Source of the DNA: CATOSD01 sp965203135
Lineage (GTDB): Bacteria > Chloroflexota > Dehalococcoidia > Lucifugimonadales > CATOSD01
DNA: 64,000 nucleotides
Assembly (NCBI GenBank): GCA_965203135.1
Contig: CBDBBO010000003.1
Span: 248,001-312,000 of the forward strand
Reading direction: 5' to 3'
Both the position numbers and the translations under genes were made by a program. The notes beneath the pieces were generated by a model, which was not told the origin of the DNA, ran no database searches, and worked only from the letters and a program-made list of their open reading frames with translations. Position 1 is the stretch's first letter. Each line of letters begins with the position of its first letter. Positions 18,818-27,819 of this stretch are shown piece by piece.

Positions 18818-18861
18818 GTCGGCGCCAGGTCTCAGGAGCGGGTTCGGCTTTGCGAACCGCG

Positions 18862-20016
18862 CTAGTTGTCGTCGGCGGGAACGCCCGCCCGCGCGCCATT
18901 CTTGAACGAGAACCTGTCCACCAGCCCGGTCACCGTGTCGCGGAAGCCTCCGTATTCGAGCTCGCTGTAGGGCAGCATTGCCGCGCCGGACCAGCCCTGG
19001 GAGCGCATGTCGATTCCCTTGCGCTGCGCGTGCGCGCGCACCTCGTCCCACACCGGATTGTCGAAGAAGTCGATGTGCGAGTCCGAGAACATGCCGTCGC
19101 GGTTTACGGAGAACCCGGCCGCGGACACGAGCGGCAGGCAGTACGGCCCGGTCACGGGCGTGTTCAGCGGCACCGGCATGATAGGCATGACGTGGGAGCC
19201 GCGCGCGTCGCCTCCGACGAAGTGGGCCTTGGTGAAGGTCGAGATGATCTCCTCCGGCGCGGGGAAGATGCCCTGGTTGCGCACCAGCGCTATCGGGTCG
19301 TCCTTGCCCGTGTACACGCCGGCGATCGAGTGCAGCCGCTGCGCCGACACGGACACGGCTCGCTGCCCATTGGTCCGGGAGTAAATGCCGTCGATGCCGA
19401 AGCGCTCGTTGTCCCGCAGCAGCGCGGTAATCTGGTAGTAGTCTTCGGGCGCGTTCAGCTCGATGATGCTGTCGCCGCCCGTGTTGTCCATGTCGATGAT
19501 GTGGAAAGTGAAGCCCTGGATCATCTGGGGCAGCATCAGCCCGCCGCAGTACATCGGGTCCGCGAACCCCAGGAAGATGGGCAGATTGTACGCGCCCGGG
19601 CCGCACTTGTCGGCCGCGAACAGCATGATCGACTCGGCCGGCCTGGGAGCCTCGAGCGTGTGGTCCATCTCGATCTCCGCCACCGCCGGGCCGGCCCCTC
19701 TAACGTTGCCGGAGGGCGCGTCCACCAGCAGGTCCTGGCCCGCGCCGTACAGTCCGTATTCCCTGGCGATCTCGGTCGCCTTAATGAACGTGTCCCATGC
19801 GAACTGGTGCACGTCCTCGTCGTTCTCGCCCCGTGTGTGCGACATCAGAATCGCAATGTCGTCACCGGTGTACGACGTCCAGCCGTCGATGATCAGCCCG
19901 TCGTCGATGGCTCTCGCGACCTCGCCCCTTACGGCGTCCATCATCCTCTCCGACGGCTTGGTGTGGCCGCCGATGGACCCCACGTCAGCCTTGATGCAGG
20001 AAATGGTAAGTTTCAC
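18862..20016 (-). CDS. fbp: bifunctional fructose-1,6-bisphosphate aldolase/phosphatase (archaeal type V)
   Basis: 384 residues. MKLTISCIKADVGSIGGH, TGDDIAILMSHTRGE, YGAGQDLLVDAPSGNVRG, DKCGPGAYNLP and DPMYCGGLMLP match the archaeal/deeply branching bacterial FBPA/P. The segment VYTGKDDP retains the Tyr and Schiff-base Lys that give the aldolase activity, so both activities are likely. The enzyme turns triose phosphates directly into fructose 6-phosphate and thus commits carbon to gluconeogenesis. Length and metal-binding acidic motifs are normal. Confidence 0.93.
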   Translation of the reverse strand: MKLTISCIKADVGSIGGHTKPSERMMDAVRGEVARAIDDGLIIDGWTSYTGDDIAILMSHTRGENDEDVHQFAWDTFIKATEIAREYGLYGAGQDLLVDAPSGNVRGAGPAVAEIEMDHTLEAPRPAESIMLFAADKCGPGAYNLPIFLGFADPMYCGGLMLPQMIQGFTFHIIDMDNTGGDSIIELNAPEDYYQITALLRDNERFGIDGIYSRTNGQRAVSVSAQRLHSIAGVYTGKDDPIALVRNQGIFPAPEEIISTFTKAHFVGGDARGSHVMPIMPVPLNTPVTGPYCLPLVSAAGFSVNRDGMFSDSHIDFFDNPVWDEVRAHAQRKGIDMRSQGWSGAAMLPYSELEYGGFRDTVTGLVDRFSFKNGARAGVPADDN

Positions 20017-20165
20017 GATGCCTCCTTTGCGGTGACGCTTGCCCGCCGCCGCGGGCGAAGGTTGCTTTCCGAGCGACGATCGTTCAGATCTTGCGGTTTG
20101 CCCTTATGTTATCACAATAAGGTTTCATCCTCTAACCGCCGGACCGGACCGAAGTCTCGGCCAAA

Positions 20166-20195
20166 TTGACCGGCACACGCCAGCAAACCTATAAT
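20166..20195 (+). promoter_or_regulatory. sigma-70-like promoter of the O-antigen-ligase-like gene
   Basis: TTGACC at 20166-20171, 18 bases, then TATAAT at 20190-20195. Transcription would start near 20202, which excludes an upstream start at 20195 and favours ATG 20237. Confidence 0.7.
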
Positions 20196-20236
20196 TGCGC
20201 GGGCACCTTGAAGCGCAGACCGACGGGGGTAGACGG

Positions 20237-22354
20237 ATGGCGATACGGGCAAGAGAACAGTCCGACGACGTGCTGAGACAGAGCTTGCTGATAGTCGTAT
20301 TCGCCGCCGTCGGCCTGACTTTCTTGACGCCGCTGGTCGTCACTTTCAGCTCCATCTTTCCATTCATCGTTGGCAAGGCAGTCTACTCCCACATTCTGAT
20401 CGAGGTGGCGTTCGGCGCCTGGATCCTTCTTGCCTGGATGCGCCCCGAGTACCGGTCGCCGGGATCGCGAATCATTCAGGCGTTTGCGCTCTATCTGGCC
20501 GTCGCCCTGCTGGCCGGTCTGTTCGGCGTCAGCCTCCTTCGCAGCATCTGGTCTACCTACGAGCGGATGCAGGGCATAGTGGACCTCGCCCACTGGCTGG
20601 CTTTCGCGGTCGTCCTCGTTTCCACCCTGCGCACCGCCGGCAACTGGCGGATGCTACTGAACGTCAACCTGGCGGTGAGTCTCTTCCTGGCGCTCCTCGG
20701 CGCGGGCAAGCTGATAGGCGTGCAGGTGCCCCCCTTCGACTTCTTCGAGCAGAACACCCGGCTCGAGTTGACGCTGGGCAACGCGACCTACGTTGGCGCA
20801 TATATGCTCGTGAATTTTCTGCTATCGCTCGGCTTTTTGGCACAGTCGTTCATCCGGCGTGGTGGCAGCACCGAACCGCCTGTAAGACAGCAGCGCAGGC
20901 GCCGCGCGGCCGCACGGCGAAGCGCCCAGCGTCGCCGTGCGGCCGAGGAAGACCTCGACCTGTCACTATGGTGGTGGAGGCTCTTCTGGGCCGCCACTGC
21001 CTCGCTCAATCTGTGGGTCATGATCTACAGCGGAACGCGCGGCGTAGTAGTCGGCGTCGCGGCGGCTCTACTCGCACTGGGCGTCTGCTACATTTTCATC
21101 GGCAGGCTGAGACCGCTCAGAATCGCCGCAACCGCCATCGTCGCGGTTCTGGTCGTGGGAGGCGCGAGCTTCCTGGCGATCAGAAACACCCCAGCGTTCG
21201 AGCCGATTGCCGAGTCGAACGTTATGCTCAAGAGGTTGGTAAGCGCCGGCCTCGAAGACCATTCTATCCAAGGCCGGATACACTCGGTAGCCGCCGGTCT
21301 CAGCGCCTTCGCCGCGAGGCCCGTACTCGGCTGGGGGCCGGAGAACTACCATGTTCCCTTTGGGCGATACGTCTCGGAGACCAACCCGTCCCTGGAAAAG
21401 TTCGACCAGGCCCACAGCAAACCGATCGAGGAGCTGGTCACAAAGGGCGCTCTGGGCTTTCTGAGCTATATGGCCATCTGGGTGTTGATGTTCTGGGTGG
21501 TGTTGAAGCGCGCCCGCCGGGAGAACGCCGCCGACCAGATGTTTACGCTCGTCATCGGCGCCTCCCTGGTGGGCTACTTCGTGCAAAACCTCTTCCTGTT
21601 CGACACGGCGACGATGCTGCTTCAGTTTGTCATGCTGACCGCGTTCGTAGCGTGGATGGAGACGGAGGCACACGCACGGAGGGAATCGACCGCAGGTCGC
21701 ATGCCCGGAAACTCGATGCTACGCAGCCTGGCAAGGCGCCTGGACTCGGTGCCGGCGCTCGCGCGTGACGCCCGGTTCCTCTACGGCTCGATGGCCATTG
21801 CGGCTCTGGTCGTGGCGGCCATCCTGTTCGTGAACGTCCGCGTCTGGGTCGCCGCGCAGAACTACCGCGACGTGAGAATCGCCTCACTCGAACTGGAGGA
21901 CAGGTTGGAAGGCTTGTCCGAGTCTGCGGACATGTTCCCCGGTCTTGGCAACTACCCGCGCCGCGACCTGTTCGAAGCCGTTGCCAGGGAGGTGCCGCGG
22001 CTGCCGCCGGCGCGCGCTGAGGACGTGCTCAGGGCCACCGAGAGGGAGGCGAAGGAGGCGGAGGACGTGGAACCGGAGAACTGGCACATCGTTGTAGCGC
22101 TCGGCCTGGTGTACCAGTCGGCATCTTCGCAGAATGAGCGGTACCTCGCCCTTGCCAGGGCGTTCACCGACCAGGCGACGAAGATTGCGCCAGGAAGATG
22201 GGAAGTGTTCCAGCTACGTGCCAGGCAGCTATCCCTCGAGGGCGACCACGGGGCAGGCGCCGAGCTCCTGAACGAGTTTTTCGAAGCGAACTCTGAAGCC
22301 GAGCGCATCCTGGGCGGGCTGAGGGACCAGCTGGTTAACGCCTCCCGGCAGTAG
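20237..22354 (+). CDS. O-antigen ligase-like polytopic membrane protein with C-terminal repeat domain
   Basis: 705 residues from ATG 20237, downstream of a good promoter and a GGGGG ribosome site. About a dozen hydrophobic segments, with the Wzy_C-like central part LNLWVMIYSGTRGVVVG followed by a large loop containing GWGPENYHVPFGRY, as in O-antigen ligase/polymerase proteins. After the last membrane helix (AIAALVVAAILFVNVRVWVA) comes a soluble helical domain of about 160 residues resembling TPR repeats. Likely attaches or polymerises surface glycans. Its 3' end overlaps the convergent rho gene by 20 bases. Confidence 0.83.
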   Translation: MAIRAREQSDDVLRQSLLIVVFAAVGLTFLTPLVVTFSSIFPFIVGKAVYSHILIEVAFGAWILLAWMRPEYRSPGSRIIQAFALYLAVALLAGLFGVSLLRSIWSTYERMQGIVDLAHWLAFAVVLVSTLRTAGNWRMLLNVNLAVSLFLALLGAGKLIGVQVPPFDFFEQNTRLELTLGNATYVGAYMLVNFLLSLGFLAQSFIRRGGSTEPPVRQQRRRRAAARRSAQRRRAAEEDLDLSLWWWRLFWAATASLNLWVMIYSGTRGVVVGVAAALLALGVCYIFIGRLRPLRIAATAIVAVLVVGGASFLAIRNTPAFEPIAESNVMLKRLVSAGLEDHSIQGRIHSVAAGLSAFAARPVLGWGPENYHVPFGRYVSETNPSLEKFDQAHSKPIEELVTKGALGFLSYMAIWVLMFWVVLKRARRENAADQMFTLVIGASLVGYFVQNLFLFDTATMLLQFVMLTAFVAWMETEAHARRESTAGRMPGNSMLRSLARRLDSVPALARDARFLYGSMAIAALVVAAILFVNVRVWVAAQNYRDVRIASLELEDRLEGLSESADMFPGLGNYPRRDLFEAVAREVPRLPPARAEDVLRATEREAKEAEDVEPENWHIVVALGLVYQSASSQNERYLALARAFTDQATKIAPGRWEVFQLRARQLSLEGDHGAGAELLNEFFEANSEAERILGGLRDQLVNASRQ

Positions 22355-23648
22355 CCGGCTGGCGGCTCATCTGCGCCACCTTGTACTGGTCTTCCAGCAG
22401 TTGCAGGTACTCGGCGTTGCTCCTGCTCTTCCTTAGCCGCTGCAACACCTCTTCGTTGACCTCCCAGGGGGTGGCGTTGTCGGACGAAATTCTCGTGCTG
22501 ATAAAGCGGCGGAACAGCCACACCCGCCGTAGCGTGTCTTCATCCAGCAAGAGCTCCTCGCGGCGCGTGCCGCTGCGGTGAATGTCCATCGCCGGGAAGA
22601 CTCGCCGCTCGGCCAGCCGCCGGTCGAGGTGCACTTCCATGTTGCCGGTGCCCTTGAACTCCTCGTAGATCACGTCGTCCATGCGGCTGCCCGTGTCGAC
22701 CAGGCAGGCGGCCATGATCGTGAGACTGCCCCCCTCTTCAGTGTTTCGAGCCGCCCCGAAGAAGCGCTTCGGCGGATAGAGCGCGACCGGGTCCATGCCG
22801 CCCGACAGCGTGCGCCCGCTGGACGGCACGGCCAGGTTGTAGGCCCTCGTAAGGCGCGTGATGCTGTCGAGCAGAATCACCACGTCGCTGCCGCTCTCCA
22901 CCAGGCGTTTCGACCGTTCGAGCACCAGCTCCGCGACCCTGCAGTGGTCTTCCACCGGCTCGTCGAACGTCGAGCTGTACACCTCGCCGCTGATGGAGCG
23001 CCGCATGTCCGTGACCTCCTCCGGACGCTCGCCGATCAGCGCCACCATTATCTCGATGTCCGGGCAGTTGATGGCGATTCCGTTGGCGATGTCCTTCAGG
23101 AGGGTGGTCTTGCCCGCCTTGGGTGGCGACACGATCAGCCCGCGCTGGCCGCGTCCGATAGGGGCGAACATATCCATGAGCCTGGGGGCGAGGTAGTTGG
23201 GCCTGGTCTCGAGGATGATCTGCTCAGTGGGAAAGACGGGGGTAAGACTCTCGAACGGCGGTCGGTTCCCCGCCGCGTCGGGCGGGGTGTCGTTCACGCT
23301 CCTGACGCGTAACAGGCCGAAGTAGCGCTCACCGTCCTTTGGCGGGCGCACCTGGCCGGCCACTTTGTCGCCGGTGCGAAGCCCAAAGCGCCTGATCTGG
23401 GATTGGGAGACGTACACGTCGCCTGAACCCTGCTGGCTGCCGTTCTGGCGCAGGAACCCGTACCCGTCGTTGACCACCGACAAAATGCCGCTGGCGGTAA
23501 TCTGTTCGTTTTTCTCTGCTACCGCATGAAGGATGCGATTCAGCATGTCGTGGCGTTTGGGATTTGAGCCTTCGTTTATGACTCCCATCTTGACGCCAGT
23601 ATCGAGCAACTGGTCGTTGCTCTTGCGCTGTAGTTCGATCAGGTCCAT
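22335..23648 (-). CDS. rho: transcription termination factor Rho
   Basis: 437 residues from ATG 23648 after GGAGAGGAA. The N-terminal Rho_N region (MDLIELQRKSNDQL, ASGILSVVNDGYGFLR) is followed by the RNA-binding cold-shock-like domain (DVYVSQSQIRRFGLRTGD). The ATPase core has Walker A SPPKAGKTTLL, Walker B VVILLDSITRLTRAYN and the R-loop region RKSRS. Hexameric RNA helicase that ends transcripts; slightly longer than the 419-residue E. coli enzyme. Confidence 0.96.
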   Translation of the reverse strand: MDLIELQRKSNDQLLDTGVKMGVINEGSNPKRHDMLNRILHAVAEKNEQITASGILSVVNDGYGFLRQNGSQQGSGDVYVSQSQIRRFGLRTGDKVAGQVRPPKDGERYFGLLRVRSVNDTPPDAAGNRPPFESLTPVFPTEQIILETRPNYLAPRLMDMFAPIGRGQRGLIVSPPKAGKTTLLKDIANGIAINCPDIEIMVALIGERPEEVTDMRRSISGEVYSSTFDEPVEDHCRVAELVLERSKRLVESGSDVVILLDSITRLTRAYNLAVPSSGRTLSGGMDPVALYPPKRFFGAARNTEEGGSLTIMAACLVDTGSRMDDVIYEEFKGTGNMEVHLDRRLAERRVFPAMDIHRSGTRREELLLDEDTLRRVWLFRRFISTRISSDNATPWEVNEEVLQRLRKSRSNAEYLQLLEDQYKVAQMSRQPATAGRR

Positions 23649-23980
23649 GTTCCTCTCCAGGATTCTGCGCCAGTCGGCGCATCTCGTGTGACGCCTCATT
23701 TTCGCGCCATCTGAGGCGGGGGGCTTGCATTGGGAAGGTCAGGGTTTTGAAAACTGGCTGCGCCGCTGGTGTAAACGGCTATGCCTGTGGAGCTTTTGGG
23801 CAGCAGCACTCGCGACCATTGTATCAGCGGGATGCCACTTGAGGCAGTGAGAGAGTAGCAGACCAACCGTTGGCCTGTTGCCAGCCAGCCCCTGGCGGCC
23901 ATGTCATCCGACCGCGGGCGTGGCTTTGGCTCGGCGATTGGGGTATCTGTTGATATACTAGCACATGAGACTTCCTCAGT
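23649..23980. other. intergenic region between pyrG and rho
   Basis: 332 bases. No open frame, RNA gene or clear terminator is evident. A TATAC/TAGTATATC-rich spot near 23952-23960 may be part of a rho promoter but no matching -35 box is convincing. I see nothing else here. Confidence 0.4.
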
Positions 23981-25678
23981 CTACACCTTTTGGAAAGAGG
24001 CGACTGGACCGACGTCATCCAGTGGCAGCGTGCGCTGGCCGCCCTCCCTTACAGTCTTCGTGGCTGCGGCGGCGAATGCCTCGAAGAGCGGGTGAGGCCT
24101 GTTCGGTCTTGACAGGAACTCGGGGTGGAACTGCACTCCAACCATGAAGCTCGAGTCCACCATCTCCAGTATCTCGACAAGGCTCCCGTCCGGCGAAAGC
24201 CCGGTCGGCATTAGACCGACAGACTGCAAGTCCTCCCGGTAACGGTTGTTGAACTCCAACCTGTGTCGGTGACGTTCCTCCACCACTTTCTCGCCGTACG
24301 CATTGGACGCCGCGCTGTTCTCACCATTTGGAAGCCGCTCGACGCTACACCGGTAGATGCCGAGCCTCATGGTGCCGCCCATTTCGACGATGTTTCTCTG
24401 ATCGGGCATGTAGTCGATCACGGGGTCGGGCGTTTCAGGGTCGAACTCAGTAGAGTTCGCCCGCGCCTTGCCAAGCAGCCGCCGGGCGGCTTCTATCACC
24501 ATCACCTGCAGACCCAGGCACAGCCCCAGGTACGGCACGTCGCGCTTCCTCGCGTAGTGGGCCGTTTCTATCATCCCCTCGATGCCGCGAGGCCCGAAAC
24601 CGCCGGGCACGACGATGCCTTGCACCGAGTCGAGATACTGTTCCGGGCCGAATTTCTCTATGTCCTCCGAGTGCACCCAGCGAACCTCCACGTCGTGCCC
24701 ATGGGTGAGTCCGGCATGGATAAGGGCTTCCTTGACGGAAATGTAGGCGTCGTGCAGGTCGACGTACTTGCCGACGACGGCTATGGGGAGTACGTCCTTT
24801 GGCCGCTTGATGGCGCCCACCATCTCCTGCCAGCTAGCCAGGTCGCGCTGCTCGGCCGGAAGGTCCAGGCTCTCCACGATGAGTCGGCCCAGGCCCTGCT
24901 CATCCAGTATGAGAGGCACCTCGTAGATGGTGGAAACGGTGGGGAGTGTGAGTACGGCCTCGCGGGGAACGTCGCAGTGGATGCTTATCTTGCTGCGGAT
25001 TTCGTCAGTGACCTCCTGGTCGCTGCGGCACACGATTGCGTCGGGATGTATGCCGATGCTGCGCAGCTCTCTTACGCTGTGCTGCGTTGGCTTCGTCTTC
25101 AGCTCGCCAGTCGAGGTTATGTAGGGCAGAAAGGTCACGTGCATGTACAGCACGTTGTCCCTTCCTACCTCGTTGCGCATCTGCCGTATAGCCTCGAGAA
25201 ACGGCAGCCCCTCGATGTCGCCGACTGTGCCCCCGACCTCTACCACGATTACCTGGGCCTTACTCTCGTCGGCCAGGGCCAGTATGCGCTGTTTGATTGC
25301 GTCGGTTACGTGGGGCACGGTCTGAATCGTGCCGCCCAGGAACTCGCCCTTGCGCTCGCGTGAAATGACGTCGCTGTACACCTGCCCGGCGGTCACGTTC
25401 GATGAGCTGGTCAAGTGGGCGTCGATGAAGCGTTCGTAGTGGCCAAGGTCCAGGTCCGTCTCGCTGCCGTCTCTGGTTACGAAGACCTCCCCATGCTGGT
25501 AAGGGGACATCGTGCCCGGATCTACGTTCAGGTACGGGTCGAGCTTGAGAAGAGACACCGTGATTCCCATGCTCTTGAGGATGCGGCCAATCGAGCCGAC
25601 AGTTACGCCCTTGCCGACCGAGCTTACGACTCCGCCGGTCACGAACACGTACTTGGTTGGCTCATCGCGGACGGCCAA
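23981..25678 (-). CDS. pyrG: CTP synthase
   Basis: 565 residues. The synthase domain starts KYVFVTGGVVSSVGKG (ATP-binding) with DPYLNVDPGTMSPYQHGEVF. The C-terminal glutaminase domain has GGFGPRG, the nucleophile Cys in YLGLCLGLQVMV and the His/Glu pair in GVQFHPEFLSRP. It converts UTP to CTP using glutamine ammonia. A promoter at 25881-25910 implies a leader of about 195 bases. Rho lies downstream on the same strand. Confidence 0.96.
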   Translation of the reverse strand: MAVRDEPTKYVFVTGGVVSSVGKGVTVGSIGRILKSMGITVSLLKLDPYLNVDPGTMSPYQHGEVFVTRDGSETDLDLGHYERFIDAHLTSSSNVTAGQVYSDVISRERKGEFLGGTIQTVPHVTDAIKQRILALADESKAQVIVVEVGGTVGDIEGLPFLEAIRQMRNEVGRDNVLYMHVTFLPYITSTGELKTKPTQHSVRELRSIGIHPDAIVCRSDQEVTDEIRSKISIHCDVPREAVLTLPTVSTIYEVPLILDEQGLGRLIVESLDLPAEQRDLASWQEMVGAIKRPKDVLPIAVVGKYVDLHDAYISVKEALIHAGLTHGHDVEVRWVHSEDIEKFGPEQYLDSVQGIVVPGGFGPRGIEGMIETAHYARKRDVPYLGLCLGLQVMVIEAARRLLGKARANSTEFDPETPDPVIDYMPDQRNIVEMGGTMRLGIYRCSVERLPNGENSAASNAYGEKVVEERHRHRLEFNNRYREDLQSVGLMPTGLSPDGSLVEILEMVDSSFMVGVQFHPEFLSRPNRPHPLFEAFAAAATKTVREGGQRTLPLDDVGPVASFQKV

Positions 25679-25880
25679 AGGTTGGCGCTCCTATCCCACG
25701 CCGCACGGCGCGTCTCAATACGGCAACCGGCGCACGGCAAGTGGACCTGCTAGGGGACGGCATTTCGAGAGGATGGAAAGGAACGTTTACCGCTCAGCGG
25801 TTCCCGAAAACCAGGCGCCATGTCTCAGTCTGGAAGCGTTCGGAACGTGGCCCTAGGTCGCGTGTAACCGCGCTCGGCAA

Positions 25881-25910
25881 AGTATAGGCGGGTAGGGACG
25901 TGCTTGTCAA
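25881..25910 (-). promoter_or_regulatory. sigma-70-like promoter for pyrG
   Basis: On the minus strand TTGACA (25905-25910) and TATACT (25881-25886) are separated by 18 bases. The -35 box overlaps the stop codon of the upstream aminotransferase gene. The resulting leader contains the hairpin ACCGCT-C-AGCGGT near 25789-25801. Confidence 0.72.
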
Positions 25911-26776
25911 ACACCGTCTGGGTCGGCTTCCCTGGGCATCTGCTCGATCGCCTGCCTGATGAAATTCACGCCCACCAGGTTCCGCCAGGCGGCCAGCAGC
26001 TTGATAGTAACGGGCCCGGGCGTCTCATCGCCCAGCCGGTAGCCGTTGATAGTCGCCACCGGAAGCAGACAGAACCGCGTGCTGGACACGAACGCCTCGC
26101 TGGCGTGGTAGACGTCGCCTATCGAGTACTCCGCCTCGTCGACCTCAATGTCGAGCGCCTCGCACAGTTCGAGCGCCGTACGCATACTCACGCCGGGCAA
26201 CACGTTTCGGCGGTTTGGCAGCTTCACTCGCCCGTCCCGAACGAACATGAAATTGGCCCCCTGGCATTCCGTAATGCGACCGTTCGGCCCGGTCATAAGC
26301 AGAAGCTGCCTGGGAGTCCCGGCCTTTGCGTCCGATCCCGGGGCGTTCGGCGCGCCGTAGGTGACCGGCGTCACGACACGCACGCCCCGGATGTAACTGC
26401 TCGCGAACGCGCCCACGTCGAGCGGTTGGCAGTAGATGGCCACGGCCACCTGCGGCGGGTCGTCGGGCGCTACGGGCTCCGTGAGCGCGACAAGTTGCGT
26501 GATCGTCAGCTCGCCCCCCTCGGGACGGGGCCGGTTGGCCTCGAGCACCTGTAGCGTGAGCGCCTCCATCTCGTCGATGGTGACCCCGGCGTCGATACCG
26601 GAGAAGTTCAACCCGTTGTAGAGTCGCTCCAGGTGGAGCCGCAGCCGGAAAGGTTCGCCATTGAAGGTGCGCTCTGTGTCGTAGTATCCGCCGACGGACT
26701 GGCCCATCTGCTGCATTTCGCGCAGGCCCTCGTTCTGAGGAACGAACCGCCCATTCAGGTACATCGTCATCTTCAT
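25907..26776 (-). CDS. class IV PLP-dependent aminotransferase (branched-chain aminotransferase / aminodeoxychorismate lyase family)
   Basis: 289 residues. MYLNGRFVPQNE, a GYYDTERTFNGEPFRLRLHLERL segment, the probable Schiff-base Lys in SDAKAGTPRQ, the substrate/PLP region ITECQGANFMFV and the closing NVLPGVSMRTALELCE are class IV hallmarks. Candidates are a branched-chain amino acid aminotransferase or a D-amino acid aminotransferase; the sequence does not decide between them. It lies downstream of an enoyl-CoA hydratase gene on the same strand. Confidence 0.87.
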   Translation of the reverse strand: MKMTMYLNGRFVPQNEGLREMQQMGQSVGGYYDTERTFNGEPFRLRLHLERLYNGLNFSGIDAGVTIDEMEALTLQVLEANRPRPEGGELTITQLVALTEPVAPDDPPQVAVAIYCQPLDVGAFASSYIRGVRVVTPVTYGAPNAPGSDAKAGTPRQLLLMTGPNGRITECQGANFMFVRDGRVKLPNRRNVLPGVSMRTALELCEALDIEVDEAEYSIGDVYHASEAFVSSTRFCLLPVATINGYRLGDETPGPVTIKLLAAWRNLVGVNFIRQAIEQMPREADPDGV

Positions 26777-26833
26777 CAGCGCTTTCGCCTTGCGGAGCCG
26801 GCTGTGAGAGCGCCTCGACGGGACCGGGCCGCG

Positions 26834-27754
26834 TTAGCTGAACAGCTCCCGGCGTACCTCTTCCCGCCGCTCCCTCTCATCTGAGGCGACCTCTGGATAG
26901 GGCTCGCCGGGTCTTCGAAGCGTGCCGCGGAACTCCGGTGGCCGCTTCTCGAAGAACGCCCTGCGACCCTCGTCTCCGTCGGTGCTCATCTGCGTAACGA
27001 GCGTATTCATCAGGGTCTGGACGCGCCAGGCCTCCGTAACCGGGATGTCCTTGAACCTGATTACGAATTCCTTCATCATGCGAACGGCCAGCGGCGGCAT
27101 CTTCGCGATCGAGTCCGCTATCTCCTCGGCGCGCGACAGCAGCCTGTCGTGCGGCGTGACCTCGTTGATGAGATTGATCCGAAGGGCCTCCTCAGCGTCG
27201 AACGGCTCGTCGGTGAGCAGGATGCGCATCGCGTCGACGTATGACACCTGGCGGGGCAGGTAAGTCGCGCCCGGGCCGTTGCCCACCCATCCCTGGCTGA
27301 GCAAAGCGTACTTGAACCGCGCGTGCTCCTCGCAGGCGATGCGGATGTCCGTAGACGTCAACATCAGGTAGAAGCCCGCTCCGGCGGCCCAGCCGTTGAT
27401 CGCGCCGATGACAGGCTTCCATATCTGGGGGTAGTGGTCGCCCAGGCGCCCGTCGGCCCCAAACCTGGCCGCTCCGTTCACACTGCCCGCCAGCGGCCAG
27501 AAGATGGCCTCCATGCGAGCGCGCTCACGCTCCTCCTCGGTGATGTCCGGCCTCACGGCCAGGTTGTGTCCGGCGCAGAAGTGGCGTTGCCCGACGGCGG
27601 TCAGTATCGCCACCCGCACGTCCATGTCCTCCCACGTCTCTTTCCAGACCTCGCTCAGCTCGTCGGCCGTGGGACGGTCGAGGATGTTCGCTTTCTCCGG
27701 ATTGTTCAGGGTGATGTACGCGACGGGACCTTTCTTCTCGTAAAGGACGCGCAT
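26834..27754 (-). CDS. enoyl-CoA hydratase/isomerase family protein
   Basis: 306 residues, somewhat longer than usual because of an insertion after the first oxyanion motif (HFCAGHNLAVRPD) and an Arg/Glu-rich C-terminal tail. INGWAAGAGFYLMLTSTDIRIA is the second oxyanion segment. The unusual His in CAGHN and the lack of the classic acidic pair suggest a crotonase-fold activity other than simple hydration. First of a minus-strand pair with the class IV aminotransferase. Confidence 0.88.
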   Translation of the reverse strand: MRVLYEKKGPVAYITLNNPEKANILDRPTADELSEVWKETWEDMDVRVAILTAVGQRHFCAGHNLAVRPDITEEERERARMEAIFWPLAGSVNGAARFGADGRLGDHYPQIWKPVIGAINGWAAGAGFYLMLTSTDIRIACEEHARFKYALLSQGWVGNGPGATYLPRQVSYVDAMRILLTDEPFDAEEALRINLINEVTPHDRLLSRAEEIADSIAKMPPLAVRMMKEFVIRFKDIPVTEAWRVQTLMNTLVTQMSTDGDEGRRAFFEKRPPEFRGTLRRPGEPYPEVASDERERREEVRRELFS

Positions 27755-27819
27755 GGGCGCTCGACCTCCTGCGGGTTGTTTGCGCCGGGGTAAGCGGGGA
27801 TTGGACGGGCCGGGTAGGG

